DNA of 64,000 bases from Hoeflea_A sp965228435 (lineage in GTDB: Bacteria; Pseudomonadota; Alphaproteobacteria; Rhizobiales; Rhizobiaceae): assembly GCA_965228435.1 (NCBI GenBank), contig OZ245818.1, positions 1,116,001 to 1,180,000 on the forward strand, read 5' to 3'. The position numbers and the translations under genes are program-made. Position 1 is the stretch's first letter; the number at the start of each line of letters is the position of its first letter. Positions 33,080 to 42,231 of this stretch are shown one piece after another. A model generated the notes under the pieces. It ran no database searches and was not told the origin of the DNA. It saw only the letters and a list, made by a program, of their open reading frames with translations.

Positions 33080-34057
33080 GTGAGCTTGGTCAATATCGCT
33101 GTGGTTCAGGAACCGACCGCCGTCCTGGATTTGCAGGAAGGCGTCAAGCGCGCCGTGTCGCATATTGAACGGGCGGCCAGCCAAGGCGCGCAGGTGATCG
33201 TGTTTCCGGAGAGCTGGTTGACGGGCTATCCGGCCTGGGTGTTCGGCATGGCGGGCTGGAACGATGCGGAGGCGAGGCACTGGTATTCGAAATTCGTCAG
33301 CGAATGTCCGACACATGACGGACCCGAATTGGAACCGATCAGGAAGGTAGCGCGGGATCGCAACGTCGTTGTCGCGCTTGGCTTCAATGAAAGGGTCCGG
33401 GAAAATTCCGGCAGCGTTTTCAACAGCATCCTGCTGATCGGCACTGATGGTTCAACGCTCAACCTGCATCGGAAACTGACTCCGACCCATACCGAAAAGA
33501 TTGTCTGGGCGCAGGGTGATGCCTCCGGCCTGCGGGTGTCTTCGACGGAGTTCGGCACCATCGGCGGCCTCGTTTGCTGGGAGCACTGGCATCCGTTGGC
33601 GCGGCAGGCCCTGCATGCGCAAGACGAGCAAATCCACCTGGCGTGCTGGCCTGACATGCCGGACAGCCATGCCCTGGCAACCCTTCATTATGCGTTTGAA
33701 GGACGGTGTTTTGTTGCCGCCGCGGCGCACATCCTCACTGTGGATGATGTTCCGCCAGAACTGCTGGAAGCCTATCGGATCGGCATTGGCCCGGACTGTT
33801 CAGACGCAACGGTGTTGCTGACGGGTGGAAGCGGCATTGCCGGTCCCGATGGCCGTTGGATCGAAGGGCAACTCTTCAACAAAACCGGACTTGTCTGCGC
33901 GGAAATCGATCTCGCCGCCACGACCGAATACAAACATGACCTTGATGTGGTGGGGCATTATTCCCGCGAGGACATTTTTCAACTCAGTGTGGATCGCCGA
34001 GCGAAGAAACCTGTTCGCTGGATTGAAGACGATTCATCCGACGAACCTCAGGCCTGA
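33080..34057 (+). CDS. nitrilase family carbon-nitrogen hydrolase
   Basis: A 325-residue enzyme with the full Glu-Lys-Cys triad: Glu44 in VFPESWLTGYP, Lys132 in HRKLTPTHTEK and Cys166 in GLVCWEHWHPLARQAL. The W-E-H-x-x-P/L stretch after the Cys and the length place it with true nitrilases (nitrile to carboxylate plus ammonia) rather than with the shorter amidase branches. The GTG at 33080 is chosen because GGAGG lies six bases before it; an ATG at 33062 lacks a ribosome site. The 3' end overlaps the convergent AraC gene by 24 bp. With the nearby formamidase and amide transporter it suggests nitrogen acquisition from nitriles and amides. Confidence 0.92.
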   Translation: MSLVNIAVVQEPTAVLDLQEGVKRAVSHIERAASQGAQVIVFPESWLTGYPAWVFGMAGWNDAEARHWYSKFVSECPTHDGPELEPIRKVARDRNVVVALGFNERVRENSGSVFNSILLIGTDGSTLNLHRKLTPTHTEKIVWAQGDASGLRVSSTEFGTIGGLVCWEHWHPLARQALHAQDEQIHLACWPDMPDSHALATLHYAFEGRCFVAAAAHILTVDDVPPELLEAYRIGIGPDCSDATVLLTGGSGIAGPDGRWIEGQLFNKTGLVCAEIDLAATTEYKHDLDVVGHYSREDIFQLSVDRRAKKPVRWIEDDSSDEPQA

Positions 34058-35035
34058 AGTAGAGCTTGCCCCGGTCTGTTTGAAAAGTTGCCTGTAGGCC
34101 CTCGGCGCGAGGCCCATGCTCGCGGAAAAATCGCGACTGAAATGGGCGCTGTCTGAAAAGCCTGTGCAAAAGCTGATGGCGGTCGCCGGAAGATCGGTGG
34201 TTTCGAGCAATCTGCAGGCCTCGCGGATGCGCACCAGGCGCACGATCTTGGAGAAGCTGAGGTTCGCTTCGCGCAAGCGCCGCTGCAGGGTGCGCTCGGA
34301 CAGGTGGCACGCGTCGGCCAGCGCGGCAAGTGACCAGGAGCGTGACGGGTCCACCAGCAGCTGCTTCAGCGCGCGGATGACAGGCTCGCTCAGGCCGTCC
34401 GTTCCGACAATTTTTTCTACGTCGTTTTGTTCGGTTACGACCGACGTTTGGGGTTCGTGGCGCGTCCAGGAAATCTGCCATTGGCCTGTGTCGTCGGCGT
34501 CGACGACCAAGGATTGAACCGGACAGTCGCGTTCAATGACGGTGATGGGATCGGCAGCGCCCAGAACGCAGTCAATATCACGGCATCCGACTTGGGCCAG
34601 AAGCCCGGTCAGGAGGCTGCAAACCATCAGGTTTTCTGGCGCTGTTGGCGTCGATCCATCGGCGGCGTAGCGGCGAACTTTGATGCGTGCATCGGACAGG
34701 CGCTCGATTATCGTGCGATTGTTCCAATGGGCATAGGTCTCGAAGCGACGCCATTTCTCCAGTAGCACCCACGGATCCGCCGAAGAAAGCGCGGCGGACC
34801 ATATCGGTTCGTGGGCGACGCCATCGAGATTTCGGCCTATTGCGAGAATGGCCTCAGGCCCACCGCTTGCGTAAAGCTCTCCCAGCAGGTCGCGTTTGAG
34901 TTCGGCGGGCGCGCGAGCATTGCGGATTGGATCAACGCCGCTGCCGGCGGACCGTGCCGTGTGATCTGGCGGCAGTCGCGCGGCAATCAGTTTGATCAGA
35001 CTGGCTTTGGCAAATTCGCGGATGGCAGGCGTTCC
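34034..35035 (-). CDS. AraC family transcriptional regulator without a canonical start codon
   Basis: The C-terminal 100 residues are a standard AraC HTH pair (LAALADACHLSERTLQRRLREANLSF, then ATAISFCTGFSDSAHFSRDF and MGLAPRAYRQLF). The homologous-looking frame continues upstream without interruption from the GTG at 34768 (a Val inside VLLEKWRRFE) to the TAA at 35036-35038, giving PAIREFAKASLIKLIAARL near the start, but there is no ATG, GTG or TTG in that part. AAGGA lies about nine bases before an ATC at 35023. The start may be non-canonical, or a one-base shift may separate a GTG just upstream. It follows the molybdenum-hydroxylase gene by about 25 bp and may regulate that operon or the nitrilase. 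Confidence 0.72.
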   Translation of the reverse strand, partial: GTPAIREFAKASLIKLIAARLPPDHTARSAGSGVDPIRNARAPAELKRDLLGELYASGGPEAILAIGRNLDGVAHEPIWSAALSSADPWVLLEKWRRFETYAHWNNRTIIERLSDARIKVRRYAADGSTPTAPENLMVCSLLTGLLAQVGCRDIDCVLGAADPITVIERDCPVQSLVVDADDTGQWQISWTRHEPQTSVVTEQNDVEKIVGTDGLSEPVIRALKQLLVDPSRSWSLAALADACHLSERTLQRRLREANLSFSKIVRLVRIREACRLLETTDLPATAISFCTGFSDSAHFSRDFSASMGLAPRAYRQLFKQTGASSTSGLRFVG

Positions 35036-35060
35036 TTATCACTTCTTGAGGATGGCCAAG

Positions 35061-37295
35061 TCAGCCGAGATCGTCAAATGACATCGGCAGACGCCGCAAT
35101 CGCTGACCGGTTGCGGCAAACACCGCATTGGCGATAGCAGGCGCGACCGGCGGAAGGGCCGATTCCCCGACGCCCACCGGGGGCGCGGCAGGGGGCTCGA
35201 TCAGGGCGATCTCCACCTCGGCCGATTCGGAATGGCGCAGCGGCTCGTAAAGATGGAAGTTGGTCTCGGAAATCGCTCCGTCCTCGACGGTGATGCGCTC
35301 CTTCAAGGCAAGACTGCAGCCCCAGACCACATTGCCCTCGATCAGGTTGCGCACCTGGTCGGGATTGACGACCCGACCGCAATCGTGGGCGCACCAGAAG
35401 TGCATGGGGCGAATTTCCTCCAGGTCCCGGTCCACATGAACCTCAGCGACGATCGCGACCGGCGTCTTGTCCTTGTAAACCGCCGCGGCGATACCAAGAC
35501 CACGATCCGGACCCGGATCCCGCGGCCAGCCGGCCATATCGGCCGCCTTGCTGAGCACATCGGCGAGACGGGCATCAGCTTCGGCGAGGTTGCGCAGGCG
35601 AAACTGCAGCGGATCGACACCGGCGGCCTGGGCCAACTCGTCTATCGCGCACTCGATGGCAAAGGCATTGGGGGCGGCGCCCAGTCCTCGCCAGGCGCTT
35701 GTCGGTAGCGGGGATCTCACGGAAGCAAAGCGAATACGCTTGTCCGCCGCCTGATACGGTGCAACCGCGCCGCGCGTGCTGCCCATATCAGGGACAAAGC
35801 GGTCCATCAGACCGACTGCACCTCTGGCCAGCCAACCCTCGCCCAGGAGTTCCGGCATGGGTCCGAAAATGATCGGCGACGTAACGAAGTCATGCTGCCA
35901 GTGGATAAGCTTTCCGTCGGTGCCAACACCGGCGTCGATCGAATGGGAGTAGATCGGCTGAAACGAGTTATGGCCGAGTTCGGTCTCGCGATCCCATTGC
36001 ACCCGCACCGGGCGCCCCACTGCCTGTGACAGGCGGGCCGCCTCTTCCGAAGGCTGGCACTGGAGACGACCGCCAAAGCCGCCGCCCATGCGATGGGGAT
36101 GCACGATCACCTGTTCCGGATCCTGGCCGGTGATGTGGGCAACCCGCCCACGAACGAAATAGGCATCCTGGGTGCCGCACCAGACCTCGGTGCGGTCGGG
36201 CCTCACCCACACGACCGAGGCACGCGGCTCCATCGGACTGTGGGCGAGGAACGACGTGTCATATCGGGCCTCGATCTTTATGGCAGCTTTGGCCTGTGCG
36301 GCTTCGACTTCGCCGGTGTCCGCAACCACATGGCCGAATCCATCATCGGCACGGTGCCGATCGACATCATACTGCCGTTCGATCTGCTCCTGGGTCGGCA
36401 CACCTGGCGTTTCCCACTCGACCTGGAGGGCCTCGAGAGCGTCCTTGAGTTTGAACGGATCGTCCGCCACGACGCCGGCGAAATTGCCGCGCCGGTCGGC
36501 AACCACCTCAACGACGAACGGAAGCTTGCGCGCCGCTTTGTCATCAATGGCCGTGATGCGTGCGCCAAACACCGGGGGATGAACGACCCCGCCGTGGAGC
36601 ATGTCCGGGATGATGACGTCGCGGCTATAGGTCGTTTTACCGGTGACGATATCGTGCAACTCGGGGTGGCTCCAGCTCTGTCCGATCGCCGTTTGTATGC
36701 GGCCGGGAGCCATGCTGTAGAGAGTGGCCGGTTTCTCAGCTTCGACGCTGACGACGACCGGTGTGGCGCCAACAAGATCGGCATAGTCCAGCACCGTTCC
36801 GTCCGGTCCCATGAAGCCGCCCGACGCGTCGACCAGGTCCGCCTCGGCAACTCCCGAAGCCTCGGCGGCGTGCTGGCGTAACGCCTCACGCAGTGTTGCC
36901 GCACCACGTGCGACCGGCTCCAGAAACAATAGGATGCTTTCGCTGCCCACGGTCATCTTGACCGGCGGGATCTCGCTCGTGTCCGGAAGCACGCAATCGA
37001 TCCGATCCTGCGCCAGGTTGAGTTCCTCGGCCACCGCCTGGGATAGACCGAGCGACGCGCCCTGCCCCATCTCCATGCGCGGACAGAAGAAGCGCGCGCG
37101 ACCATCGGGCAGCATCTGCACCCAGGCGAGCCCATCGCCCGGGTCGGGATCGGCAAGGCTCGGCAGGACCGGCACGGCGGAAGCGACAAGCGGATAGGAC
37201 CCTGCGGCAACGACCGTCAAGCCAACGGCGGCCCAGCCCGTGCGCCTGAGAAACCGGCGGCGGGAGGGAGAAGCAGGTGCATTTTTCTCAGACAT
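35061..37295 (-). CDS. molybdopterin-binding subunit of a xanthine dehydrogenase-family hydroxylase (IorB-like), Tat-exported
   Basis: A 744-residue large subunit. It starts with a twin-arginine signal (SRRRFLRRTGW then a hydrophobic stretch), typical of the isoquinoline 1-oxidoreductase beta/aldehyde dehydrogenase group located in the periplasm. Molybdopterin contacts are seen in MEMGQGASLGL, HRMGGGFGGR near the middle, STRGAVAPYQ, SAWRGLGAAPNAFAIE and GVGESALPPVAPAIANA; the catalytic Glu is in VGVGES. The ATG at 37295 overlaps the end of the iron-sulfur subunit gene by 8 bp. Substrate probably an aldehyde or N-heterocycle; no cytochrome subunit is present here. Confidence 0.92.
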   Translation of the reverse strand: MSEKNAPASPSRRRFLRRTGWAAVGLTVVAAGSYPLVASAVPVLPSLADPDPGDGLAWVQMLPDGRARFFCPRMEMGQGASLGLSQAVAEELNLAQDRIDCVLPDTSEIPPVKMTVGSESILLFLEPVARGAATLREALRQHAAEASGVAEADLVDASGGFMGPDGTVLDYADLVGATPVVVSVEAEKPATLYSMAPGRIQTAIGQSWSHPELHDIVTGKTTYSRDVIIPDMLHGGVVHPPVFGARITAIDDKAARKLPFVVEVVADRRGNFAGVVADDPFKLKDALEALQVEWETPGVPTQEQIERQYDVDRHRADDGFGHVVADTGEVEAAQAKAAIKIEARYDTSFLAHSPMEPRASVVWVRPDRTEVWCGTQDAYFVRGRVAHITGQDPEQVIVHPHRMGGGFGGRLQCQPSEEAARLSQAVGRPVRVQWDRETELGHNSFQPIYSHSIDAGVGTDGKLIHWQHDFVTSPIIFGPMPELLGEGWLARGAVGLMDRFVPDMGSTRGAVAPYQAADKRIRFASVRSPLPTSAWRGLGAAPNAFAIECAIDELAQAAGVDPLQFRLRNLAEADARLADVLSKAADMAGWPRDPGPDRGLGIAAAVYKDKTPVAIVAEVHVDRDLEEIRPMHFWCAHDCGRVVNPDQVRNLIEGNVVWGCSLALKERITVEDGAISETNFHLYEPLRHSESAEVEIALIEPPAAPPVGVGESALPPVAPAIANAVFAATGQRLRRLPMSFDDLG

Positions 37296-37761
37296 TCTGC
37301 ATCTCCCGCGAGGCCCGCCGGATCGCCTTCCTGATGCGTCCATAGGTGCCGCAACGGCAGATATTGCCGTCCATCTCCCGGCTGATTTCATCATCATCCG
37401 GGTCCGGATTGGCCGCGAGCATCGCCGCCGCATTCATGATCTGTCCGGCCTGGCAATAGCCGCATTGCGGCACGGCCTCGGCAATCCAGGCCCGCTGCAC
37501 CGGATGCAGGTCGGCACTGTCAACCGTGGCGGCAAGGCCTTCGATGGTCGTGACCTCGGCACCGATAGCATCCTCGGTAAGCATCTGGCAGGAACGCACC
37601 GCCTCGCCGTCCACATGAACCGTACAGGCACCGCAAAGCCCCATGCCGCAGCCGAATTTGGTGCCGGTCAGCTGCAAATGATCGCGCAAGACATCCAACA
37701 ACGACATCTGGCGCAGGGCGTCTGGCACCTCGACAGTTTGGGCGTTTACGCTCAGTCTCAC
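37288..37761 (-). CDS. (2Fe-2S)-binding subunit of the molybdenum hydroxylase (IorA-like)
   Basis: A 157-residue electron-transfer subunit with two [2Fe-2S] sites: KFGCGMGLCGACTVHVDG plus RSCQ (plant-ferredoxin-like, N-terminal) and PQCGYCQAGQIM with NICRCGTYGRIR (alpha-helical C-terminal domain). It passes electrons from the molybdenum subunit to an external acceptor. The GTG at 37761 has AAGGAGGG five bases upstream and begins the family fold (VRLSVNAQTVEV); an ATG at 37791 has no ribosome site. It is first in the operon and overlaps the large-subunit gene. Confidence 0.93.
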   Translation of the reverse strand: MRLSVNAQTVEVPDALRQMSLLDVLRDHLQLTGTKFGCGMGLCGACTVHVDGEAVRSCQMLTEDAIGAEVTTIEGLAATVDSADLHPVQRAWIAEAVPQCGYCQAGQIMNAAAMLAANPDPDDDEISREMDGNICRCGTYGRIRKAIRRASREMQNV

Positions 37762-37976
37762 GGGACCCTCCTTCTCTATTCGGAGAGTCATATGGCGCGC
37801 TTGCAACCAGTATTCTTTGATAATCGCGCCAAATCACGACCATAGCAGTACCAGATCGACTAATCCGCGATTGCCGGGCATTTCAGACCGATTCTGTCAC
37901 CGATCCTCCAACCTATGAAATTGCATTTCTGATTCGTTCCACGGGCAGTGGCCCGCCACACGCGGGGCATCCTACC

Positions 37977-38309
37977 TCAGTGCGAAATCATCCACGGACG
38001 CTTGGACGGGAAGCTCTTGGATCCGTCTGGGCGGTGGAGTGCCGAGCTGGCGATCCGACCCTTGCTGCTGCTGCAACAGGAGCACCCGGGACCGTGGGAG
38101 GATTTACGGGGGCTGTCAGCGCTGCGTTCATTAACGCCATGGGCGGTCCTGGTGGCGCTGCCCAGGGTAGCGAGGCGCGGAAGACTGACCGGAACGCGAG
38201 GCGCAGTCGAGCCGCAGGACGGACACGCTTTGGGTTCCTTATAGGCGTCCAACGGAGCCTGGGCGTCAAACGGCCCACAACGGTCGCAGCTGTACTGGTA
38301 AAGAGGCAT
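37977..38309 (-). CDS. fmdB: FmdB family zinc-ribbon regulator
   Basis: A 110-residue protein with an N-terminal zinc ribbon: MPLYQYSCDRCGPF and CPSCGSTAPRV supply the four Cys ligands. The C-terminal part has a Cys/Ser cluster (CSCCSSS). FmdB was described with the formamidase gene of Methylophilus as a putative regulator, and the gene here lies about 50 bp downstream of the formamidase gene, the same order. The regulatory mechanism is unproven in general. Confidence 0.9.
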   Translation of the reverse strand: MPLYQYSCDRCGPFDAQAPLDAYKEPKACPSCGSTAPRVPVSLPRLATLGSATRTAHGVNERSADSPRKSSHGPGCSCCSSSKGRIASSALHRPDGSKSFPSKRPWMISH

Positions 38310-38362
38310 ATCCAATTCCGATCAAGAGCAAGGGCGGCGGGCCGGAGCCCGCCTTCAGGTGG

Positions 38363-39595
38363 TCACAGGTCCGGGGCGAGGGGCACATCGATAGAACCAT
38401 CGAGGTGTTTGACCGGACCGTCGGCGTTCGGCATGAGGTCCCACTCGAATATGTCGGTGGGCAGCCAGAGCGTGGCGCAAGCATTTGGTATGTCCACCAC
38501 GCCGGAGATATGGCCCTGGCAAGGCGCGGTTCCGAGAATGGCATAGGCCTGGGCACCGCTGTAACCGAACTTTTTCAGATATTCGATGGCATTGAGGCAC
38601 GCCTGGCGATAGGCGATGTGGACATCGAGGTAATGCTGCTTGCCTTCCTCGTCCACCGAGATGCCTTCGAATATCAGGAAATCGTCGTATTTCGGAACGA
38701 TCGGAGATGGCTTGAAAATCGGGTTCTTGACGCCGTATTTCGCCATACCGCCTTTGATCAGCTCCACTTTCAGGTGCAGCCAGCCGGCCATCTCGATCGC
38801 TCCGCAGAAGGTGATCTCGCCATCGCCCTGGCTGAAATGCAAATCGCCCATGGATAGGCCCGCACCGTCGACGTAGACGGGGAAATAGACCGTCGAGCCA
38901 CGCGAAAGGTCCTTAATATCGCAATTCCCGCCGTGCTCGCGCGGCGGAACGGTGCGCGCTGCCTCCGCCGCCGCCTTGTCGCGTGCCTCGCCCTGAAGCC
39001 GGCCCATATGAGCTGTCGGGCCGCCGTCAGGGAGCGCGGCGAGCGGCGGCACCCGTTCCGGATCCGTGTCGAACAACGCCTTTTCCCGGCTGTTCCACAT
39101 TTCCAGCATGGAATGGTCGGGCAGACAGCCTATCAATCCGGGGTGAATCAGGCCCGCATATTTGACGCCCGGCACATGCCGGGAGCGCGTAAACATACCC
39201 TCGAAATCCCAGATCGATTTCTGGGCAAGCGGAAAGTGGTCCGTCAGGAAACCACCGCCGTTCTGCTTGGAGAAGAACCCGTTGAAACCCCAAAGGCTGT
39301 CCTCCTTGGCGCCTATGTCGAGGATCTGCACGACCAGCAGATCGCCCGGTTCGGCACCTCGAACCCCAATCGGCCCGGAAAGATAATGGACCTGCTCGAG
39401 CTCGACGTCGCGAACATCGGCCGCGTCATCATCATTGGCGATCTGACCGCCTGTCCAGTCATAGGTCTCAACCTTGAAATCGTCCCCTGGGTCCACCCAG
39501 ACGGCGATCGGAATGTCGGGGTGCCAGCGATTGTGAATATTCTCGTTGGTCAACGGGCTTTCCGACAAGTTCACCTCTATCAGGGTGTCAGTCAT
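38363..39595 (-). CDS. fmdA: formamidase (acetamidase/formamidase family)
   Basis: A 410-residue amidohydrolase releasing ammonia from formamide or short amides. Family landmarks: HPDIPIAVWVDPGDDFKVET near residue 25, GAEPGDLLVVQILDIG, KYAGLIHPGLIGCLP, REHGGNCDIKDLSRGSTVYFPV (metal-site region) and SMGDLHFSQGDGEITFCGAIE, the conserved M-G-D-x-H-x-x-Q-G-D-G-E signature. The length equals that of FmdA proteins. The ATG at 39595 follows GAGGAAAG. It is encoded after the ABC transporter genes in one orientation, so transport and hydrolysis of short-chain amides are likely co-regulated. Confidence 0.95.
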   Translation of the reverse strand: MTDTLIEVNLSESPLTNENIHNRWHPDIPIAVWVDPGDDFKVETYDWTGGQIANDDDAADVRDVELEQVHYLSGPIGVRGAEPGDLLVVQILDIGAKEDSLWGFNGFFSKQNGGGFLTDHFPLAQKSIWDFEGMFTRSRHVPGVKYAGLIHPGLIGCLPDHSMLEMWNSREKALFDTDPERVPPLAALPDGGPTAHMGRLQGEARDKAAAEAARTVPPREHGGNCDIKDLSRGSTVYFPVYVDGAGLSMGDLHFSQGDGEITFCGAIEMAGWLHLKVELIKGGMAKYGVKNPIFKPSPIVPKYDDFLIFEGISVDEEGKQHYLDVHIAYRQACLNAIEYLKKFGYSGAQAYAILGTAPCQGHISGVVDIPNACATLWLPTDIFEWDLMPNADGPVKHLDGSIDVPLAPDL

Positions 39596-39629
39596 GCTCT
39601 TTCCTCTCTGCTTGCGGTTCCAGATCAAT

Positions 39630-40319
39630 TCAGACGGACAGGAATCCGGTGACGACATCCTCGTCGAGCCCGTCGCGATGCGCCTCGTGCACGAACTCTC
39701 CGTTTTCAATCACCAGGATGCGGTCGGCGACATCGAGCGCGAAGCTCAACACCTGCTCAGACACCAGGATCGACAGGCCGCGCTGGTCGCGTATGCGTCG
39801 CAACGTGCGAGCCATTTCCCGGATGATCGACGGCTGAATACCCTCCGTCGGCTCATCGAGCAGAAGCACCTTGGGTTCGGCGGCAAGGGCCCGGGCGATG
39901 GCCAGCTGCTGTTGCTGGCCACCGGACAGATTGCCGCCGCGGCGCGAACGCATTTCCACCAGCACGGGGAAGAGCTCATAGATGTCCGGCGGGACGGTCT
40001 TTTTGCCAGTCGCCGTCAGGCCGGTCTCGACATTTTCCTCGACCGTCATGGTGGAGAAGATCTGGCGGCCCTGGGGAACATAGGCGAGGCCGGAGCCAAC
40101 CCGCTGGTAGGACTTGAGCGCGGCAATCGGAGTACCGTCGACGGTCACCTCACCGGTCTTGGTCGGCACGATGCCCATCAGCGTCTTCATCAGCGTGGTC
40201 TTGCCCATGCCGTTGCGCCCCATGATGGCGACGATTTCACCGGGTTCGACCTCGAAGTTCAGGTCGTGCAGGACCTCGGATTCCCCATAGGCCGAACGGA
40301 GATTGGTGACGGAAAGCAT
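39630..40319 (-). CDS. urtE: ABC transporter ATP-binding protein UrtE/FmdF-type
   Basis: A 229-residue LivF-like ATPase with Walker A GRNGMGKTTL, signature LSGGQQQQLAIARAL and Walker B VLLLDEPTEGIQP. The Met in the Walker A loop and T-E-G-I-Q after Walker B are typical of the urea/short-amide branch (UrtE, FmdF) rather than branched-chain amino acid LivF. It is one of two ATPases of the transporter and lies last among the five transport genes. Confidence 0.93.
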   Translation of the reverse strand: MLSVTNLRSAYGESEVLHDLNFEVEPGEIVAIMGRNGMGKTTLMKTLMGIVPTKTGEVTVDGTPIAALKSYQRVGSGLAYVPQGRQIFSTMTVEENVETGLTATGKKTVPPDIYELFPVLVEMRSRRGGNLSGGQQQQLAIARALAAEPKVLLLDEPTEGIQPSIIREMARTLRRIRDQRGLSILVSEQVLSFALDVADRILVIENGEFVHEAHRDGLDEDVVTGFLSV

Positions 40320-40328
40320 GGCTTTCTC

Positions 40329-41075
40329 CTAGTGTCCCAGATAGACTTCAACGACCTTCGGATCGGCCTGGACATGGGCCATCGACCCTTCCGAAAGAAC
40401 TTTTCCCTGATGCAGAACGGTCACCCGGGTGGCGATGTCCTCGACGAATTTCATGTCATGCTCGATGACAATCACGGAGCGATCCCGGATGATCTTCTTA
40501 AGCAGTTCTGCTGTCTTCTTGCGCTCAGCGACCGACATGCCGGCCACCGGTTCATCGAGCATTAAAAGCTCAGGGTTCTGGATCAGCAGCATGCCGATCT
40601 CCAGCCACTGCTTCTGGCCGTGGCTGAGATAAGCGGCCTTCTCCTCCAGCAGGTCGATCAGGAAGATCTCTCGGGCGATCTCGTTGATCCGGGTCTTGAC
40701 GGCGTCGTCGCGCTTGAAGGCGAGCGCTCCGAAAACGCCATGTCCCTTGGGATAAGAGATCTCGAGGTTTTCGAAAACCGTCAGGTCTTCATACACGGAC
40801 GGAGTCTGGAACTTGCGGCCGACACCGGCATGAACGATCTGGTCCTCGCGCATGGCCAGCAGGTCACGCCCCTTGAAATGGACGCGGCCTGAGGTGGCGC
40901 GGGTGCGTCCGCAGATCAGGTCGAGCACGGTGGTCTTGCCGGCACCATTGGGGCCGATGATGACCCGGCACTCGTTGGGTTCGACATAGAAACTCAGATC
41001 GTCAACCGCCTTGAAACCGTCGAAAGACACCGAGAGCGCTTCGACCGCGAGCAGGAAATCCGGTTGCGTGGTCAT
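40329..41075 (-). CDS. urtD: ABC transporter ATP-binding protein UrtD-type
   Basis: A 248-residue LivG-like ATPase: Walker A GPNGAGKTTVLDLICG, Q-loop RKFQTPSVYEDLTVFENLE, signature LSHGQKQWLEIGMLL (the L-S-H-G-Q-K-Q-W-L-E-I-G form is characteristic of UrtD) and Walker B LLMLDEPVAGMS. Ends with the VYLGH C-terminus common in this family. Pairs with UrtE; 9-bp gap to that gene. Confidence 0.95.
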   Translation of the reverse strand: MTTQPDFLLAVEALSVSFDGFKAVDDLSFYVEPNECRVIIGPNGAGKTTVLDLICGRTRATSGRVHFKGRDLLAMREDQIVHAGVGRKFQTPSVYEDLTVFENLEISYPKGHGVFGALAFKRDDAVKTRINEIAREIFLIDLLEEKAAYLSHGQKQWLEIGMLLIQNPELLMLDEPVAGMSVAERKKTAELLKKIIRDRSVIVIEHDMKFVEDIATRVTVLHQGKVLSEGSMAHVQADPKVVEVYLGH

Positions 41076-41084
41076 GGCGCTCTC

Positions 41085-42221
41085 CTACTCCGCAGCGGCT
41101 TCGACGGCCGCCGATGCCGGCTCCGCGGCGCCGCGGCGGGGCACCAGGCGTGCGAGGCGAGGAGCGATGTGGTCGTTGTAAAGGCCGGCAAGCCCGTTGG
41201 GGAATGCGAGAACGACGGCGATGAAAAGGCCGCCAAGGCCCAGCAGCCAGAGTTCCGGAAAACTCTCCGAGAAGGTCGTTTTGGCCCAGTTGACCAACAG
41301 GGCTCCGTAGACTGCGCCGAGGATCGAAAGCCGGCCGCCAACCGCGCAGAAGATCACCATCTCGATCGACGGCACGATGCCGACGAAGCTGGGCGACATG
41401 AATCCGACCTGAAGCGTGAACATGGCGCCACCGATGGCCGCAAAGGCAGCTCCGGCGCAGAATACGAAGATCTTGAAATTGGCGACGTCGTAGCCGGAGA
41501 ACCGCACGCGGTCCTCCTGGTCGCGCATGGCAATCAGGATGCGACCGAGCTTGGAGCGGCGGATGGCCTGGGCCAGGAACAGGCAACCGAACAGCAGCAC
41601 ACCATTGACGAAATAGAGCACCACCTTGGCGTCGTCGGTGCGGATGTCCCAACCCTTCAGGGTCCGCAGATCTGTAATGCCGTTGACGCCGCCGGTATAG
41701 CCCTGCTGGCCAATGATAAGTATGGTCAGGATCGCTGCTATCGCCTGGGTAATGATCGCGAAATAGACGCCACCGACCCGCCGTCGGAACATCGCGATAC
41801 CAATGACATAGGCGAAAACCACCGGCACAGCGACCACCGCCATGAGGGTGAACGCGAGACTGTTGAACGGTTCCCACCAGACAGGCAGGGCTGTGATCTG
41901 GTTCCAGTCCATGAAATCGGGAATTCCGGGCGTCGACTGAATGGCGGTGGCCTCCGGCGTCGATGCCTCGAGTTTGAGGAACATCGCCATGCAATAACCG
42001 CCGAGACCGAAGAACACGCCCTGGCCAAGGCTGAGGATCCCTCCGGCGCCCCAGCAGAGCACCAGGCCGACCGCAACAAAGGCGTAGGTGAGGTACTTGC
42101 CGAACAGGTTCAGCCGGAAAGTGTCGAGGGCGGCCGGGAGCACGACGAATATGACGAGCGCCAGGATGAGAAAACCGGCCAGTTCGGTAGGGGTGAGAAA
42201 GTTGCGGGCTTTGTTCAACAT
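41085..42221 (-). CDS. urtC: ABC transporter permease UrtC-type
   Basis: A 378-residue LivM-like inner-membrane permease with about ten helices. GAGGILSLGQGVFFGLGGYCMAMFL near residue 60-85 is the UrtC signature, with YFAIITQAIAAI and GINGITD-like GVNGITDL in the middle; the C-terminus is Ala-rich. It forms the translocation pore with UrtB. A 10-bp gap separates it from urtB upstream and urtD downstream. Confidence 0.94.
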   Translation of the reverse strand: MLNKARNFLTPTELAGFLILALVIFVVLPAALDTFRLNLFGKYLTYAFVAVGLVLCWGAGGILSLGQGVFFGLGGYCMAMFLKLEASTPEATAIQSTPGIPDFMDWNQITALPVWWEPFNSLAFTLMAVVAVPVVFAYVIGIAMFRRRVGGVYFAIITQAIAAILTILIIGQQGYTGGVNGITDLRTLKGWDIRTDDAKVVLYFVNGVLLFGCLFLAQAIRRSKLGRILIAMRDQEDRVRFSGYDVANFKIFVFCAGAAFAAIGGAMFTLQVGFMSPSFVGIVPSIEMVIFCAVGGRLSILGAVYGALLVNWAKTTFSESFPELWLLGLGGLFIAVVLAFPNGLAGLYNDHIAPRLARLVPRRGAAEPASAAVEAAAE

Positions 42222-42231
42222 GCGATCGGTC

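Noticed and set aside
34427..34765. 112-codon plus-strand frame opposite the AraC gene
   Set aside because: Antisense to a clear regulator frame; no start signal or motif.
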